From Isohypsibius dastychi (Eukaryota > Tardigrada > Eutardigrada > Parachela > Isohypsibiidae), in NCBI GenBank assembly GCA_034696485.1, contig JAQIWT010000490.1:1-19302 (forward strand): a DNA stretch of 19,302 nucleotides. The letters are read 5' to 3'. Of the stretch, positions 1-10,581 are shown in pieces (position 1 is the stretch's first letter; each line of letters opens with the position of its first letter). A model generated the notes under the pieces. That model had not been told where the DNA came from, did no database searches, and was given only the letters and a program-made list of their open reading frames with translations. Both the position numbers and the translations under genes were made by a program.

Positions 1-76
1 AAATATCCCGAAAAAAATATCGATATATCAATATCATATCGAAATATCGATATTTATATCATATCGTGCCAACACT
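1..76. mobile_element. End of a hAT-type transposon (partial)
   Basis: The first 76 bases are an ATATCGATAT-rich, internally palindromic tract that ends in GTGCCAACACTA. Read on the minus strand this terminus is TAGTGTTGGCAC, which fits the TAGTGTTGGC-like terminal inverted repeats of many hAT elements. ATATCGATAT-rich subterminal DNA is also common in non-autonomous hAT copies. If the terminus is right, bases 77-84 (GCTGGTTT) would be the 8-bp target-site duplication. The rest of the element lies outside the window and no transposase is visible here, so this is an inference from one end only. Confidence 0.5.
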
Positions 77-141
77 AGCTGGTTTATTTCGGGGTGAAGT
101 AGCGAGAAACAAGACCATTACCGGCATTAACAGCTGCCGGA

Positions 142-187
142 GACATAAAATGGAATATTACATAAATATGACATAAAATGGAGTATT
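142..187. repeat. Short direct repeat, period 28
   Basis: GACATAAAATGGAATATT at 142-159 recurs with one change (GACATAAAATGGAGTATT) at 170-187. This is a two-copy tandem duplication in AT-rich non-coding DNA. No function is visible. Confidence 0.7.
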
Positions 188-273
188 CTACATTTCGGTT
201 ATTCAATCAAAACTGAAATATTTCAAGTTACTCCTGAAATGTTGGTCTCGGTGTTCAAAATTTAAACGGACCT

Positions 274-362
274 GATCTACACTCCGTTAAGAAAATTACT
301 GGAAAACTTCAATGTTAAATCTACGAGAGTTTTCCAGTAAATTACTGAACGAAGTGTAGAAC
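274..362. repeat. Long imperfect inverted repeat (fold-back)
   Basis: A 35-base arm at 274-308 pairs with a 35-base arm at 328-362 at about 30 of 35 positions across a 19-base loop. The inner 13 bases (TTACTGGAAAACT at 296-308 and AGTTTTCCAGTAA at 328-340) are perfect complements. The outer TCTACACT/AGTGTAGA pair also matches. Transcription would give a stable hairpin. It may be a small fold-back element or the core of a MITE. No target-site duplication is evident directly at its edges. Confidence 0.75.
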
Positions 363-1014
363 ATAGCCCTAGCAGTAAAAACGGGAATTAAATTTTTTCC
401 GGTTCTTGTGAATACTGAATAGAAAGAATTAAAGAGATGATATTCCAGAAAATGAGTGAAACGCAGTTTTACGAATAAAGAACTTGCTCCAGAAGATGGC
501 GCATTCCGGAATGAAAATTGTTCCGGTCTTATTCGACTTTGGAAGCCCGAATCGATGCTAGGCGGCGACAACCAATCCAATCATGCTGGTGCAGCACCAT
601 AATAGGGTTTTCATCATTGGCGCGTTATTTTCGCCGGAATCATCGAATAAGACTCGAACTAGACTCGTGCAACCCCCTATAATTCTCACGGGATAACCAG
701 TATATTGATTTCGAACTTTCCGGTTGTAGTTTATCTGATCTGACATCGAGAGCTCGGAAAATTGATATTCCTGCCTTGCGGTTCGAAACAAAATCTACAC
801 AATGGCTGCAAACAACGGTGCGTCACAAACCAAGGTACGAACAACGAAACGTTTGAATCAGGTGGAAAACTTTATCCGGATTCGGAATGCAAAAGTGCCA
901 GTGCACATCAATCAGCTGCATGAGCAAGGAAATCTCATGTGATTAGATGTTCGCAACAACAATTTCGTGAACAAGAAAAAGTGCTAAACCGGTTGGAAAA
1001 TCCCAGGGATTGAT
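363..1014. other. Gene-poor stretch
   Basis: No gene can be supported here. One short plus-strand frame, 802-942, starts ATGGCTGCAAAC and runs 46 codons, but it has no recognisable motif. A possible splice donor (AAG/gtacga) follows its 11th codon. GTCTTATTCGA at 526-536 is inverted at 643-653. The region would contain the 3' flank of the minus-strand GST, but no clear AATAAA on that strand was found near the stop. Confidence 0.6.
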
Positions 1015-1971
1015 TTACATGGCGGTGACCGGGCGTTTCAAAAGCCATTCCTTGATGCCTAAAATAAGAAAAAAAAGTATGAATAAATTTTTAACCTTCA
1101 TATCTAAATTTCAGCTAATTGAGAAAACGTTAGCTATATCGGAAAAATAATATCCCAAAAGTTTTGAGGGATTACTGACCTTTGAGATCGTGAACGCGTT
1201 GGCTGTGTCCTTTCAACAATGGATAATTGTCCAAAACAGTATTGTCCATCGCAACAAGTCCGTCAAGACCAACAACGATGACAAAGTCAGCCCAGGTTGG
1301 TTTATCTCCAACGAAGAATCCTTCTCCGTTCTTATTCTCCTGCAACTTGCGCTCCAATCCCTTCAAATATGGCTGGACCAACACCTTGATAAAATTCGCC
1401 TTGATTTCCGATTTCTTCTTCTCGTCCTGTTCGCCGTACAATGCAGCCAATGGCTTCATGGCATCTTCAAAAAAAATGTCGAATAAACTTCATGTAAATA
1501 AATAAAGTATCTAATTTGTAATTCCCTACAAAAACTCAGTATATAATCCCGAAATTAATTACGGATCAAATCGTACCGGCAACATAATCGACGAGAGCAT
1601 CAGCTTGAGCGGCCTCAAAGTCATCTTTTCCGGCAGCTCCATGTTTTCGTGCAACAAACCGGCCAATGGCGAGCGACTGCGGAAGTGGCTTTCCATCGAC
1701 TTCCAAGTACGGCAGCTGACCGAAAGGAGCGTTCGCCTTCAAGGCAGGCCATTCCTCTTTGGGGATTCGGTGATCCTCGTAATCAACTCCAGCATACGCA
1801 AAAATCCAGCGAATAAATTCAGCTCTGCAAATAAAGATAATTAAAACCACTACCCAGCCAAAATCCCTGACTTCCGGTTATATTCAAAACAAATTAATCA
1901 ACTTCCGGTGGTGCTGTTCAAACTTACCGTCCACGGGCGTCAAAGTAGTTCAATCGGTATTTGGGAGCCAT
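1015..1971 (-). CDS. Sigma-class glutathione S-transferase, four exons
   Basis: Cytosolic GST that conjugates glutathione to electrophiles; sigma members can also act as prostaglandin-D-synthase-like isomerases. Exons (minus strand): 1971-1928, 1824-1577, 1464-1180, 1058-1015. Joined in phase they give 206 residues, the usual sigma length. The N-terminal thioredoxin-like domain begins MAPKYRLNYFDARGRAE, with the catalytic Tyr expected at Y9. The glutathione-site motifs QLPYLEVDG and QSLAIGRF follow. The helical C-terminal domain includes GFFVGDKPTWADF, and the protein ends GIKEWLLKRPVTAM. The start is the only ATG before the conserved YFDARGR. The first intron splits the conserved RGR-AE sequence, a position not split in the plus-strand GST at 4645. 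A leader intron upstream is likely. No disabling change is seen. Class assignment rests on motifs, not a tree. Confidence 0.93.
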
Positions 1972-2820
1972 TGATGCGAGAAAGGGCGAGCTGATGTCGG
2001 AGAATAATTTTGCAGCAAAAAAGACGGCAAGGGCACCACTGACTACTGAAATGAGGAGGGAGGCGGTTTGCATAGCGTTTTATATCGATGAGAAGCTGCC
2101 TCTTGTTGATTCCCAGGGAGACTTACCGTTTCCAGTCCTTTCCGTTGGTTATGATGCATAAAAATACTGTGATTCGGCAATTTCTTCGTATCAGAAAGAC
2201 CGCCTCTGGTGCTTCTCGTTTATGATAGGAAAGATTGGAATTGGAACCAGGGGTGTTGTTTTCAAAACTGGTTCGTCTGTTATCGATTCTTCTGTGAGGA
2301 CATCGCATAGCCTGAGTACCGTCGCGTGCAGCGAGACAGACAGCTAAAGTCAAACAAAAGCATTTCCGGCTGAAGGTGACCTTGAACATTTTTAATTTAT
2401 GACGCGGTGCTACAGAGCTAGTACTGTATCCCATCTTGCAGTCCCACTTCACCGTCAGTTAAACTTCTCTTCCAAAGAAGACCTGAAGGTGTAATCTAGA
2501 AGGTCATATGCGAAGCAGGAGTTGGTCTACACGATTATCAGAGCTGGCCTTTGTTATCGGTGTTTGCAGCATGATGGTCAAGCTGATTATCACAGATTAT
2601 TTCGCTCCTTGTTTCGGAAACGCAATGCAAGTCGAAATTACTGAACCGACAACACTGATATTTATGACATTGAAAATGATCGTTTACGAATATCAAAGTA
2701 CGAAATATATGATTTGCTAAAAAGGTCGCAAACAATCAGCCACAACCAATTTTCGGCTCCCCAGTTATTGAACGAGTATGATATGGCGGTGCCCGCTGTC
2801 TCCTGTGCGTACAGTTCAAG
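1972..2820 (-). other. Upstream region of the GST, with probable 5' leader intron
   Basis: No second gene is convincing here. On the minus strand a good donor (AAACG/gtaagtct, exon edge 2127) and an acceptor (tcatttcag, exon edge 2045) define an 81-base intron at 2046-2126, just upstream of the GST start at 1971. The GST mRNA therefore probably has a spliced, untranslated leader. A minus-strand frame starting at 2389 reads MFKVTFSRKCFCLTLAVCL, which looks like a signal peptide, and continues to 2123. Its last codons overlap the donor, so I regard it as fortuitous leader sequence. Nothing recognisable was found at 2460-2820. Confidence 0.5.
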
Positions 2821-3850
2821 CTACCGACGTGACTTCGTAATAACCTCCTGAATCCAGGAAATTGCGTTTGATGTGCGAGCAAACACTAATGGGAACTCGC
2901 TGAGGGTGCACGAACTAAAGGAGACAAAACGAACTTTTATAAACAGGTCACTAAAACATATCCGCCTTGTTCTTACACTGGGACGTACGAAGTTACGCCT
3001 AAAACTTTGAACGATTGGGTACTTGGGTCCCGACAAATCAACGGTGCACCGTTATCTTTCTGGCACCTGGAAGAAGTAATGTTAACTCAACTTCGAACTT
3101 TCGACCGTATACCCTTACGTATTTCCGTTTTCGTTTGCGCAGATGATGTCTGAACCGATGATACCACCGTACGCGTTGTTACAAGTGTACTGATCCACAG
3201 GAGTCACAGCTGATTTGAGGAGCTGGGTGCCTTCTGATGTCACTCCCCATCCGTTTGTGTAGCATTCAGTTGAGAAGTTATCGGCAAGATCGAACTCTGT
3301 CGGAAGGCAAGCTGGCGTAGTGGAACTCAAGCCCTAAGAAGCAAATTCATGCAACCAGATACACACTAACAGAAGAGCAAAGAAACCACCTCTGATCTTA
3401 GTAGACAGATGTCGTTCGTGTACAAAATACCATCAGCGAACTGTGGGTGAAGCACAAGTTCCTCAACGTTGACGACTCTGCCTTCTGCGGTCTGAAGAGT
3501 GATTTCGGAAGCGTCTCGGTATTGACAACAATGTCCGGCGGTCAGTACCCAATGTCCGCTAATCTGTAATAAGCCAGTGTAAATGGTAACATTGAAGTGC
3601 GGTGGATTCCGAACCACGTACCGCAGTGCCTGTGCAGATTTTCCCGTCGAGCCAAGTTGTGACCTCAACTTCCCATGGCCAGCGTTGTGTCGCTAATGGT
3701 CCTGGTGAGGCTGCTTGTCCGCATTCTACAACAGCAACACTTTTGGAAAAGTGGCTTCATGATGTTGATGTGTGAGCATCAGCCATCAGCTTTACCTTGA
3801 CCAATAACTACGGCAGTCAGGGACAGTAAAACAGCCACGGAGAAGTACAT
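2821..3850 (-). CDS. Secreted chymotrypsin-fold serine protease homologue, catalytic Ser replaced by Asn
   Basis: Six exons (minus strand): 3850-3796, 3725-3622, 3563-3390, 3333-3119, 3066-2977, 2914-2821; 243 residues in phase. The first 18 residues (MYFSVAVLLSLTAVVIGQ) form a signal peptide. The S1 fold is clear: WVLTAGHCC carries the catalytic His (H64), TNDICLL the Asp (D104), GWGVTSEG the mid-domain strand, and ISWIQEVI the C-terminal helix. Where active members have GDSGGP this protein reads KDNGAP (residues 186-191), so the nucleophilic Ser is Asn188. The N-terminus reads QRWPWEVEV with no R/IVGG activation site, so ordinary zymogen activation looks impossible. It is therefore probably a non-catalytic SPH, such as a clip-less cofactor, lectin-like or egg/seminal protein; the actual role is unknown. 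All introns have GT..AG ends and no frame break is seen, which argues against a dead gene. Confidence 0.9.
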
Positions 3851-3926
3851 TATACCGAACAAAACCTAATCCTTCGAAACAATATCTGCCGACTACAATG
3901 CATGAGTCTTCGTTCCGCAGGTACAA

Positions 3927-3935
3927 TTTTATATA
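3927..3935 (-). promoter_or_regulatory. TATA box of the serine protease homologue gene
   Basis: TATATAAAA on the minus strand lies about 77 bases upstream of the ATG at 3850. It is placed to start a transcript near 3900 with a leader of roughly 50 bases. The match is good, but no experiment supports it. Confidence 0.5.
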
Positions 3936-4644
3936 CACATATAACTCGGTGATAAGCGGTAACAATTGATCGTTTTCATTCACCGACATCTTTCAGGAAC
4001 ATTCGATAACACTTAAGGTTTCTGTATTGTTCCCCAACTGGTACCATGCAGCGATATCTCGGGTCAAATTTTCACGAAATTCACAACAGAAACCAAGATG
4101 TTTATGGTACTAGAAGACCTGACGTAAATCAATTACAGTATTAATAGATATTGTACAGAAGCGAAGATACGAGCAGCAGCGCCAAAATGACGTACCCTAA
4201 AGGTCACCATTGAATTTGCTGGCAATCAACCTCAATGAAGAAGATGCTGATGTTCGGACAACTGTCACGCACTGCATTTCTGAATAATTCTGTGTTATAC
4301 ATATTATATTATGATTTTTTATTGTATCGCGTACTCAGATGACCATATTACGATACTATGGGAAAACTATGCATTCTTTGTTCATACTGAGAAAATTGCC
4401 TATGGTTCGCTCGATTGCCTCACTGTACAAATCAGGTCTCATTCGGAACTGACTGATAATATGTGAAGATTTCTGTTGTGATATGCCGTCTTTGAAATGA
4501 CCTTGAGCCGATTCAATGCCATGCCTTACAAAAAGAAACCAGTCTTGCCTTCCTCAGCTCGAATTTTGTCGATCAGGAAGTTTCCAAAATTTGTGTCACC
4601 GATCGCAGTGCTCTACCAATCATTTCATTTTAGTGCTCATTGAA
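3936..4644. other. Intergenic region between divergent genes
   Basis: This is the shared upstream region of the protease homologue (minus) and the second GST (plus). The GST reading frame is open upstream to an ATG at 4516, adding 43 residues (starting MPCLTKRNQS). That extension has no GST character, and the family start corresponds to ATG 4645, so 4516-4644 is taken as leader. No other gene or repeat was recognised. Confidence 0.55.
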
Positions 4645-5629
4645 ATGGCTGATCCCAAGTACAAGTTAATCTACTTTGACTTTCGGGGGAAAGCGGAGCC
4701 ACTTCGTTGGATTTTCAAATATGCAGGTGTTCCGTTTGAAGATTTTCGACTCAAGGAAACACCACATTACATCTCGCCGGATCCAACACCGGAATGGGAC
4801 AAGCTGAAATCAAGGATTCCTTATAGCCAGGTCCCAGCTCTGGAGGTCAATGGGGAATATCTTGGACAGACTCAGGCAATTGGCCGCTATCTTGGAAAGC
4901 TATTTAATCTTTTAGGAAAAGATGACTGGGAAGCGGCGCAAGCTGATGCTCTTGCAACTTATTTCTTTTCGGGTTTGTCTCGATTGCATTTGGCCATGAC
5001 AGCAAATAATTATTACTTCTTTAGAATTATACTATAATAAGTCTAAAATAAAATCCTAAATTTTAAACTGAATTCAGTTACAATTATCTACGATACACTG
5101 CTTACAATATCCAGTATTTCTTCACACACAATTGTTTCAATATGTAAACAATTCTACGAAACTTCAATTAAATTGTTTTAAATTTTTTGAAAATGAATTT
5201 GGAACCGAAAAAATAAAAATAAAATCACGATATTTTATCATTATTCATTTAGAATTATGTAGATCACATGTTTATTATAACAATACTTGTTTGTTCACAG
5301 AGATTGAAGCTCCTTTCATGGCGATGATCCGAGAGACACATCATGCAAAAAAGCAGGAACTGCTGGAAAAATATCAAAAGGAATACCTACCAGTCTATTT
5401 GGGCAAACTTGACAGTATTCTGGGATCAAACAAAACCGGAAGTGGATTCTTTGTTGGGAAATCAGTCACCTGGGTTGACTTTATTATTGCCGGATTTTCT
5501 GAGTGGTTAATCCGTCGAGAAAAAGAACTCTTCGATCGCCACCCAAGTCTCATGGCGCATTATGATAAGATCATGATTCTGCCCGGCGTGAAAGAATGGA
5601 TTGCTGAACGACCGGACACTCCTATTTAA
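4645..5629 (+). CDS. Sigma-class glutathione S-transferase, two exons
   Basis: Second cytosolic sigma GST; glutathione conjugation or isomerisation is expected. Exons 4645-4972 and 5301-5629, joined G/AG, give 218 residues. The start MADPKYKLIYFDFRGKAE matches the family N-terminus, with the catalytic Tyr before FDFRGKAE. QVPALEVNG and QTQAIGRYLGKLF form the glutathione site; Thr replaces the more usual Ser of QS.AI, a conservative change. GFFVGKSVTWVDF lies in the C-terminal domain, and the protein ends VKEWIAERPDTPI. The 328-base intron is AT-rich and sits at the place of the other GST's second intron (after DALxxY); the first and third introns of that gene are absent here. The two GSTs are clearly different sequences, so this is not a recent duplication. 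A short insertion (HYISPDPTP) lengthens the segment after FRLKET. Confidence 0.93.
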
Positions 5630-6044
5630 TTTCAGATTTATAATATTTGTTTCTCGGTGTTTTATTTATGGTCTTTGGTATGATTTCGATTGAGTTCGCT
5701 TCTGTAGTATCGCATACAGTAATGCCTGAAGCAAGATAACAAAAATTGAATATAATACTATTCTTACCGAAAAAGCTTAAGGTACGTTTACTATTTGCCT
5801 GACGGCTTCCCAAAAACGAAAAAACAGATTCCTGCGAAATGTGTTACGCCCACAGGTCAATTGTAGGGGGTACTGTTGGCGGTAAACAAGTTTGTCCCCC
5901 CAGTGGTGTTCACTTCGCGCGCCTGTGTTTTCGTTTCGTCTGCGTAATCGTTCCTGGTTCTGGAATATCTTCGCGTTTTCGTCTGTGTGACGACCCTTTG
6001 ACAACTTTGATCGAGAAGATAGCCGGAGAAAATTGTCATTCACG
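5630..6044. other. GST 3' flank and upstream region of the helicase gene
   Basis: No gene is supported. The GST stop is followed by TTTATTTATGG and, further on, AATATA-type variants rather than a clean AATAAA on the plus strand. The sequence just before the helicase ATG, including GCGCGCCTG-like GC-rich patches around 5910-5950, probably contains its promoter and leader. No TATA box was identified. Confidence 0.5.
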
Positions 6045-9000
6045 ATGTCGTTAGAAAATGGAATTACGGGCGGTTCAGACCCACTGGAAGGAACTTCCTC
6101 AGGTAAGATGATATTTTTGGTATTTTTGTTCTGGAGTATTTTTTAACTATAAGACCCGATGGTACTCTTGATTCAGCTATTTCAATCTCTCTTTCTTTTT
6201 CTAGGTTCAAGGAGAGTTTCACGAAAGCGATCACCAGCGCGGTCGCCCACTCCTACCAATGGCGAAGACGGAGAGACCTCAGCTGGGTCCGCCACCAAGA
6301 AAGTTAAACTTATCGGTTCCCTAAACGAGACAGCTGCATCAGATATTTCCGAACAGCACATGTTTCACAAGATGGAAGTGCGATCCATATCGGGATTGAC
6401 TTCGTGTATCCATGAGGTTGCTCTTCCTCCAAACACGGAATATCAGCCACTATTACCGCGTGAAGGGCCACCATTGAGACAGTACAAATTCGTCCTGGAT
6501 ACTTTTCAAACCGAAGCCATCGCTTGTATCGACAACATGCAATCTGTATTGGTTTCGGCCCACACTTCTGCCGGAAAAACCGTTGTCGCTGAGTAAGTTT
6601 TACTATATTCCGGAAGTTCTCTTCGGGGATGCAGATTACGCACTTTTCTTTAGATATGCGATTGCGAAAGGTTTGAAAGGAAATCAGAGAGTTATCTACA
6701 CTTCTCCGATTAAAGCGCTCAGTAACCAAAAGTACAGAGAAATGCTGGAACATTTCGATCAGGATGTTGGACTGTTAACGGGAGATATTACAATCAATCC
6801 GAACGCGAGCGTTTTGATCATGACGACGGAAGTAAGTGTCTTCCTCTACGTTTTTTGTTTAATTATATTTGTTTATGATGACATCTTCGTACCATATTTC
6901 ACGTTTGTTCTTTCCAGATTTTGCGGAGTATGTTGTATCGTGGGAATGAGGTTTGTCTAGTTGCCGAATTTCTGTGATGTTTTTCATTATTCAATCTCTT
7001 TTCTATAGATCATGCGTGAAGTTGGTTGGGTTGTTTTTGACGAGATCCATTATATGAGAGATCCGGAAAGAGGAGTTGTGTGGGAAGAAACACTTATCTT
7101 ATTGCCTGACAAAGTCCGATTTGTATTTTTATCGGCAACCATCCCAAACGCCATCCAGTTTGCCGAATGGATAACTTGGTTACACAAACAGGTAAGAACG
7201 AATTACTGGCTCAATTTCATGTTAATGCAGATGTGTGTTTTTGGGTTCAGCCATGTCATGTTGTCTATACGGAGCATCGTCCTGTTCCACTTCAACAATA
7301 TCTTTATCCAACAAACAGCAAAGGGTTGTTTTTGATTGTTGACGAAACGAGACAATTTAGGTATTTTGTGTAAATTTACAGTTCTTGATTTTTTTTGTAC
7401 CATTTTCGACTTCTAGAGAAGGAAATTTCGTGACCGCCATGAATCAGCTGCAGTCTTCCGGAACAGGTGATGAGCTAACCAAAAAGGCTCGGAATCATCG
7501 GGATAAGTCTGGTACGTTTTTCGCCTCTTGGAAAATACAATCTGTTAATGCGGTGTGTTTTTAGGTCAGTCTAGTGTGACAAAATTGGTACAGATGGTGA
7601 TGGAACGGAATTACGAGCCAGTTATTGTATTTTCCTTCAATCGACGTGAATGCGAGTCCTTCGCGATGGCGATGCATAAAATGGACTTCAATTCCGATCA
7701 GGAGAAACTGATGGTTGATTCAGTCTTCAACAACGCGATCGAGATCCTTTCGCCGGAAGAACGGAAGTTACCACAGATTTTGAACACTTTGCCGTTGCTG
7801 CGACGTGGAATTGGCATCCATCATTCTGGGTTGCTGCCGTTGATTAAAGAAACGATTGAACTGCTGTTCCAGGAAGGCTTGATCAAAGTATTTTGCGACG
7901 AGATTGTTTTGTTGAAAAAATCAATACTGGATTTTTTTCAGGTATTATTTGCCACCGAAACTTTCGCCATGGGATTGAATATGCCGGCTCGAACGGTTTT
8001 GTTCACAAGCCTGCGGAAATTTGACGGAAAGGAGCAGAGATTTGTGAGATTTGGTTTTGACTCTTGAAATGCGAATTACTCGATTAATTCCGTTTGTAGA
8101 TCACTTCCGGTGAATTCATCCAGATGAGTGGCCGTGCTGGTCGTCGCGGTATCGATACTCGAGGAGTGGTTTTGATCCAAGTGGATGAACAGATTCCTGC
8201 CTCGAATCTGAAAGCCATCGTCAAGGTGGGCGAAAATAATCGAGTTTTAGACCATGTCCCTTCGAATGCATTTTTTGAACTTGATGTAGGGATCCGCTGA
8301 CGCACTGAAAAGTGCTTTCCGGTTGACGTACAATATGATTCTGAATCTTGTTCGTGTTGACGGAATTTCTCCGGAATACATTTTGGAAAGGTCGTTCCTC
8401 CAGTACCAGAGTTATGCGGATGTTCCCAAAGTGCTTGAACGTAAGTGTGCTGATTAAAAAAGAAGGCTGCCTTCAATCCATGACTTTTTTTCGGTTCAGA
8501 ACTCCAGATCAAGAAAGACGAGCTTCAGACGCTGGTTGTGCCGAAGCCAGAAGAGCTAAATCAGTATTTTAGAATAGCTGATGAAGTCAAGCGACTGGCT
8601 GGAGTGATCCACGAGATCGTCATCGATCCCAAAAACGTCTTACCATGGCTGACTTCCGGCCGATTAATTAAGGTACAAATCTGACACTTTTGTCCAACAG
8701 GCAGATGTTTATCGTTCGGTTGTGCTGTAGCTGAAACATAATGGGATGGATTTTGGTTGGGTTCCGATCTTGAAGTACAGCAAAAGCAAATCGGAGAAGA
8801 AAAAAGAAACTGTGGGAGAAAAGCCGGAGATATCTCTTATCGTTGCACTTCCGTTGAAGGAGTCCATCGAAGGCTCTGCTACGCTTGCTAATCTCCAACC
8901 TGTTGCTGTAGCAAATGCCAAAGATGTTCTGGTAAGAGTTTTATTTCAATCATATCCCGCGGTATTTTAATGTAACAATCTGGTTTGAAAAGGTCATCCG

Positions 9001-10282
9001 GGCTACCCTTTCGGCTGTGCAAGCGTTGAGTACATTGAAGTTATATATTCCGGAAGATCTCTCACAGAAAGAAGGAAGAATCCAGCTACTAAAATCGCTC
9101 AAGGTAGATGCGAGTTTTTCTGAAATGATAAATGAATAATTGTTCGAATACGTTTTCGAAACCTTTAAATTCATTTTTGAAGGCTTTGTGGATTCTGGCT
9201 TTTTGGATTCTTTTTTGTCCGATTCTGTAATTTCATGTTTTCTGTGATATTCTTAATTAGGAAGTCGATCGGCGTTTCCCAACCGGAGTTCCCATCTTGG
9301 ACCCAGAGAAAGACATGAAGATCAAAGATCATGCTTTTACCGAGTCAGTGAAACTTTTGACCGTTTTGGAGACCAGAATGAAAGCCTTGCCAATTCATGT
9401 GGATCCCGCGAAGGAGAATTTGTTGTTACTGCATAAAAAGAAACAGCATCTGCAGGAGGAAGTGACTTCATTAGAACAACAAATAAACGACACGAGTAAA
9501 CTCGGCCTGCATGATGAATTGAAAGGACGCATAAGAGTGTTGAAAAAGCTCTCGTATTGCACGGCGGAAGGAACATGCACCATGAAAGGCAAAGCTGCTT
9601 GTGAAATCAGCTGGTAAGTTTCATAGAATTTATTTTGATTGTAGTTAATCTTGATTGTTTTGTTTGTAGCGCCGATGAATTATTGCTCACGGAAATGTTA
9701 TTCGCTGGAAATTTCAACGATCTCGAGCCAGCCGCTGTTGTGGCTCTTTTGAGTTGTTTTGTCGCGGAAGGCAGTAAAGCCAGTGGTGATCCACCAAAAA
9801 TCAACGAGCGACTTTCTGGTATTTTGCGCCAGTGCCAGGACTATGCTCGTAAAATTGCGATGATTACGAAGGAATGCGATGTGCCTATCGATGAAAGCGC
9901 GTATGTCCAGGCTCTGAAACCTGACCTTATGGAGATTTGTTTTGAGTGGTGCAATGGAGCTAGTTTCGCTGAAATTTGCAAGAAAACTACCATTTATGAA
10001 GGTAAAGAGTTTTGTGTGAGAATAGCTGAAATTTGTGTGAAATCTCACAATTTTTTGAAAGGGAGTATTGTAAGATCGATGCGTCTCTTGGAAGAATTGC
10101 TGCGCCAAATGGCGGCAGCTGCCAAAGTTATCGGGAACGAGCCACTCGAACAGCGTTTTGCGGCTGGTAAGCTGAAACGACTTATAAATGATATTTTGAG
10201 TTGGGTGATCATGTATTTTATTGTTCCAGGAATACTAAAGTTGAAAAGGGATATTATTTTTGCTGCGAGTCTCTATTTGTGA
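6045..10282 (+). CDS. MTREX: MTR4/SKIV2L2 nuclear exosome RNA helicase, 18 exons
   Basis: Ski2-like DExH helicase that unwinds RNA 3'-5' and feeds the nuclear exosome (TRAMP and NEXT complexes). Exons: 6045-6102, 6205-6592, 6654-6831, 6918-6950, 7009-7191, 7251-7360, 7417-7511, 7565-7887, 7942-8043, 8100-8225, 8290-8440, 8500-8672, 8731-8931, 8993-9103, 9261-9613, 9670-10001, 10062-10166, 10230-10282. Joined they give 1024 residues (human about 1040). The basic N-terminus ([17 protein letters not shown]) suggests nuclear import. Helicase motifs: TSAGKT 140-145, [15 protein letters not shown] 230-233, FLSATIP, and [10 protein letters not shown] ending near residue 507. The arch region follows (ELNQYF to about [15 protein letters not shown]), then the ratchet/C-terminal domain ([19 protein letters not shown]) and the family ending [14 protein letters not shown]. 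All motifs are intact. Exon 4 is only 33 bases. Start context is CACGATGTCG. Very confident of family and frame. Confidence 0.97.
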
Positions 10283-10386
10283 TATCTCATTTATTTCCGA
10301 ATTTTCCTTCAGCAGTTTGTTGGTTATCTTTATGCGGCTAATATCTTGATTCAGTATTTTGCGTTTCCTTGTTGTCACGGAAGTGA

Positions 10387-10420
10387 AATAAAAGGGAAGG
10401 TTAACGAAAGCGTGAATAAA
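10387..10420 (+). terminator. Two poly(A) signals of the helicase gene
   Basis: AATAAA occurs at 10387-10392 and again at 10415-10420, 105 and 133 bases past the helicase stop. Either could direct cleavage. The protamine-like gene starts 162 bases beyond the second. Confidence 0.6.
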
Positions 10421-10581
10421 ATGACCTTGTCGCGAGAATATTTGTGCGAAAATTAGCCTTAGTTACCGGTGCTAGGGATTCGCGAGATTCTGCCCTTCAA
10501 TCAAATCAGTCGTTTGCGGCATTCTTGGAGCTCCCGTGAACTATTAATTCTCACTTTTTATTCCCGACTTTAATTAACATC

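Noticed and set aside
802-942. Plus-strand 46-codon frame starting MAANNGASQTK
   Set aside because: Short, with no motif and no splice partner. The start context is fair, but nothing else supports it.
2123-2389. Minus-strand frame with a signal-peptide-like start (MFKVTFSRKCFCLTLAVCL)
   Set aside because: It runs through the donor of the probable GST leader intron, has no recognisable mature protein, and is more simply explained as leader or upstream DNA.
2508-2720. Plus-strand 70-residue frame
   Set aside because: No recognisable feature; its composition is that of random AT-rich DNA.
3366-3668. Minus-strand open frame with the N-terminus MRSQLGSTGKSAQALRYVV before the catalytic His segment
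   Set aside because: The first part is out-of-frame exon 2 and intron. Splicing 3622 to 3563 gives the proper chymotrypsin N-terminus (WPWEVEV...CTGTA-ISGHW).
4516-4644. N-terminal extension of the plus-strand GST from an upstream in-frame ATG
   Set aside because: The extra 43 residues show no targeting or GST character, and the family start is at 4645.
8084-8512. Long minus-strand frame across helicase exons 10-12
   Set aside because: Shadow of the coding exons of MTR4; no motif and no splice signals of its own.
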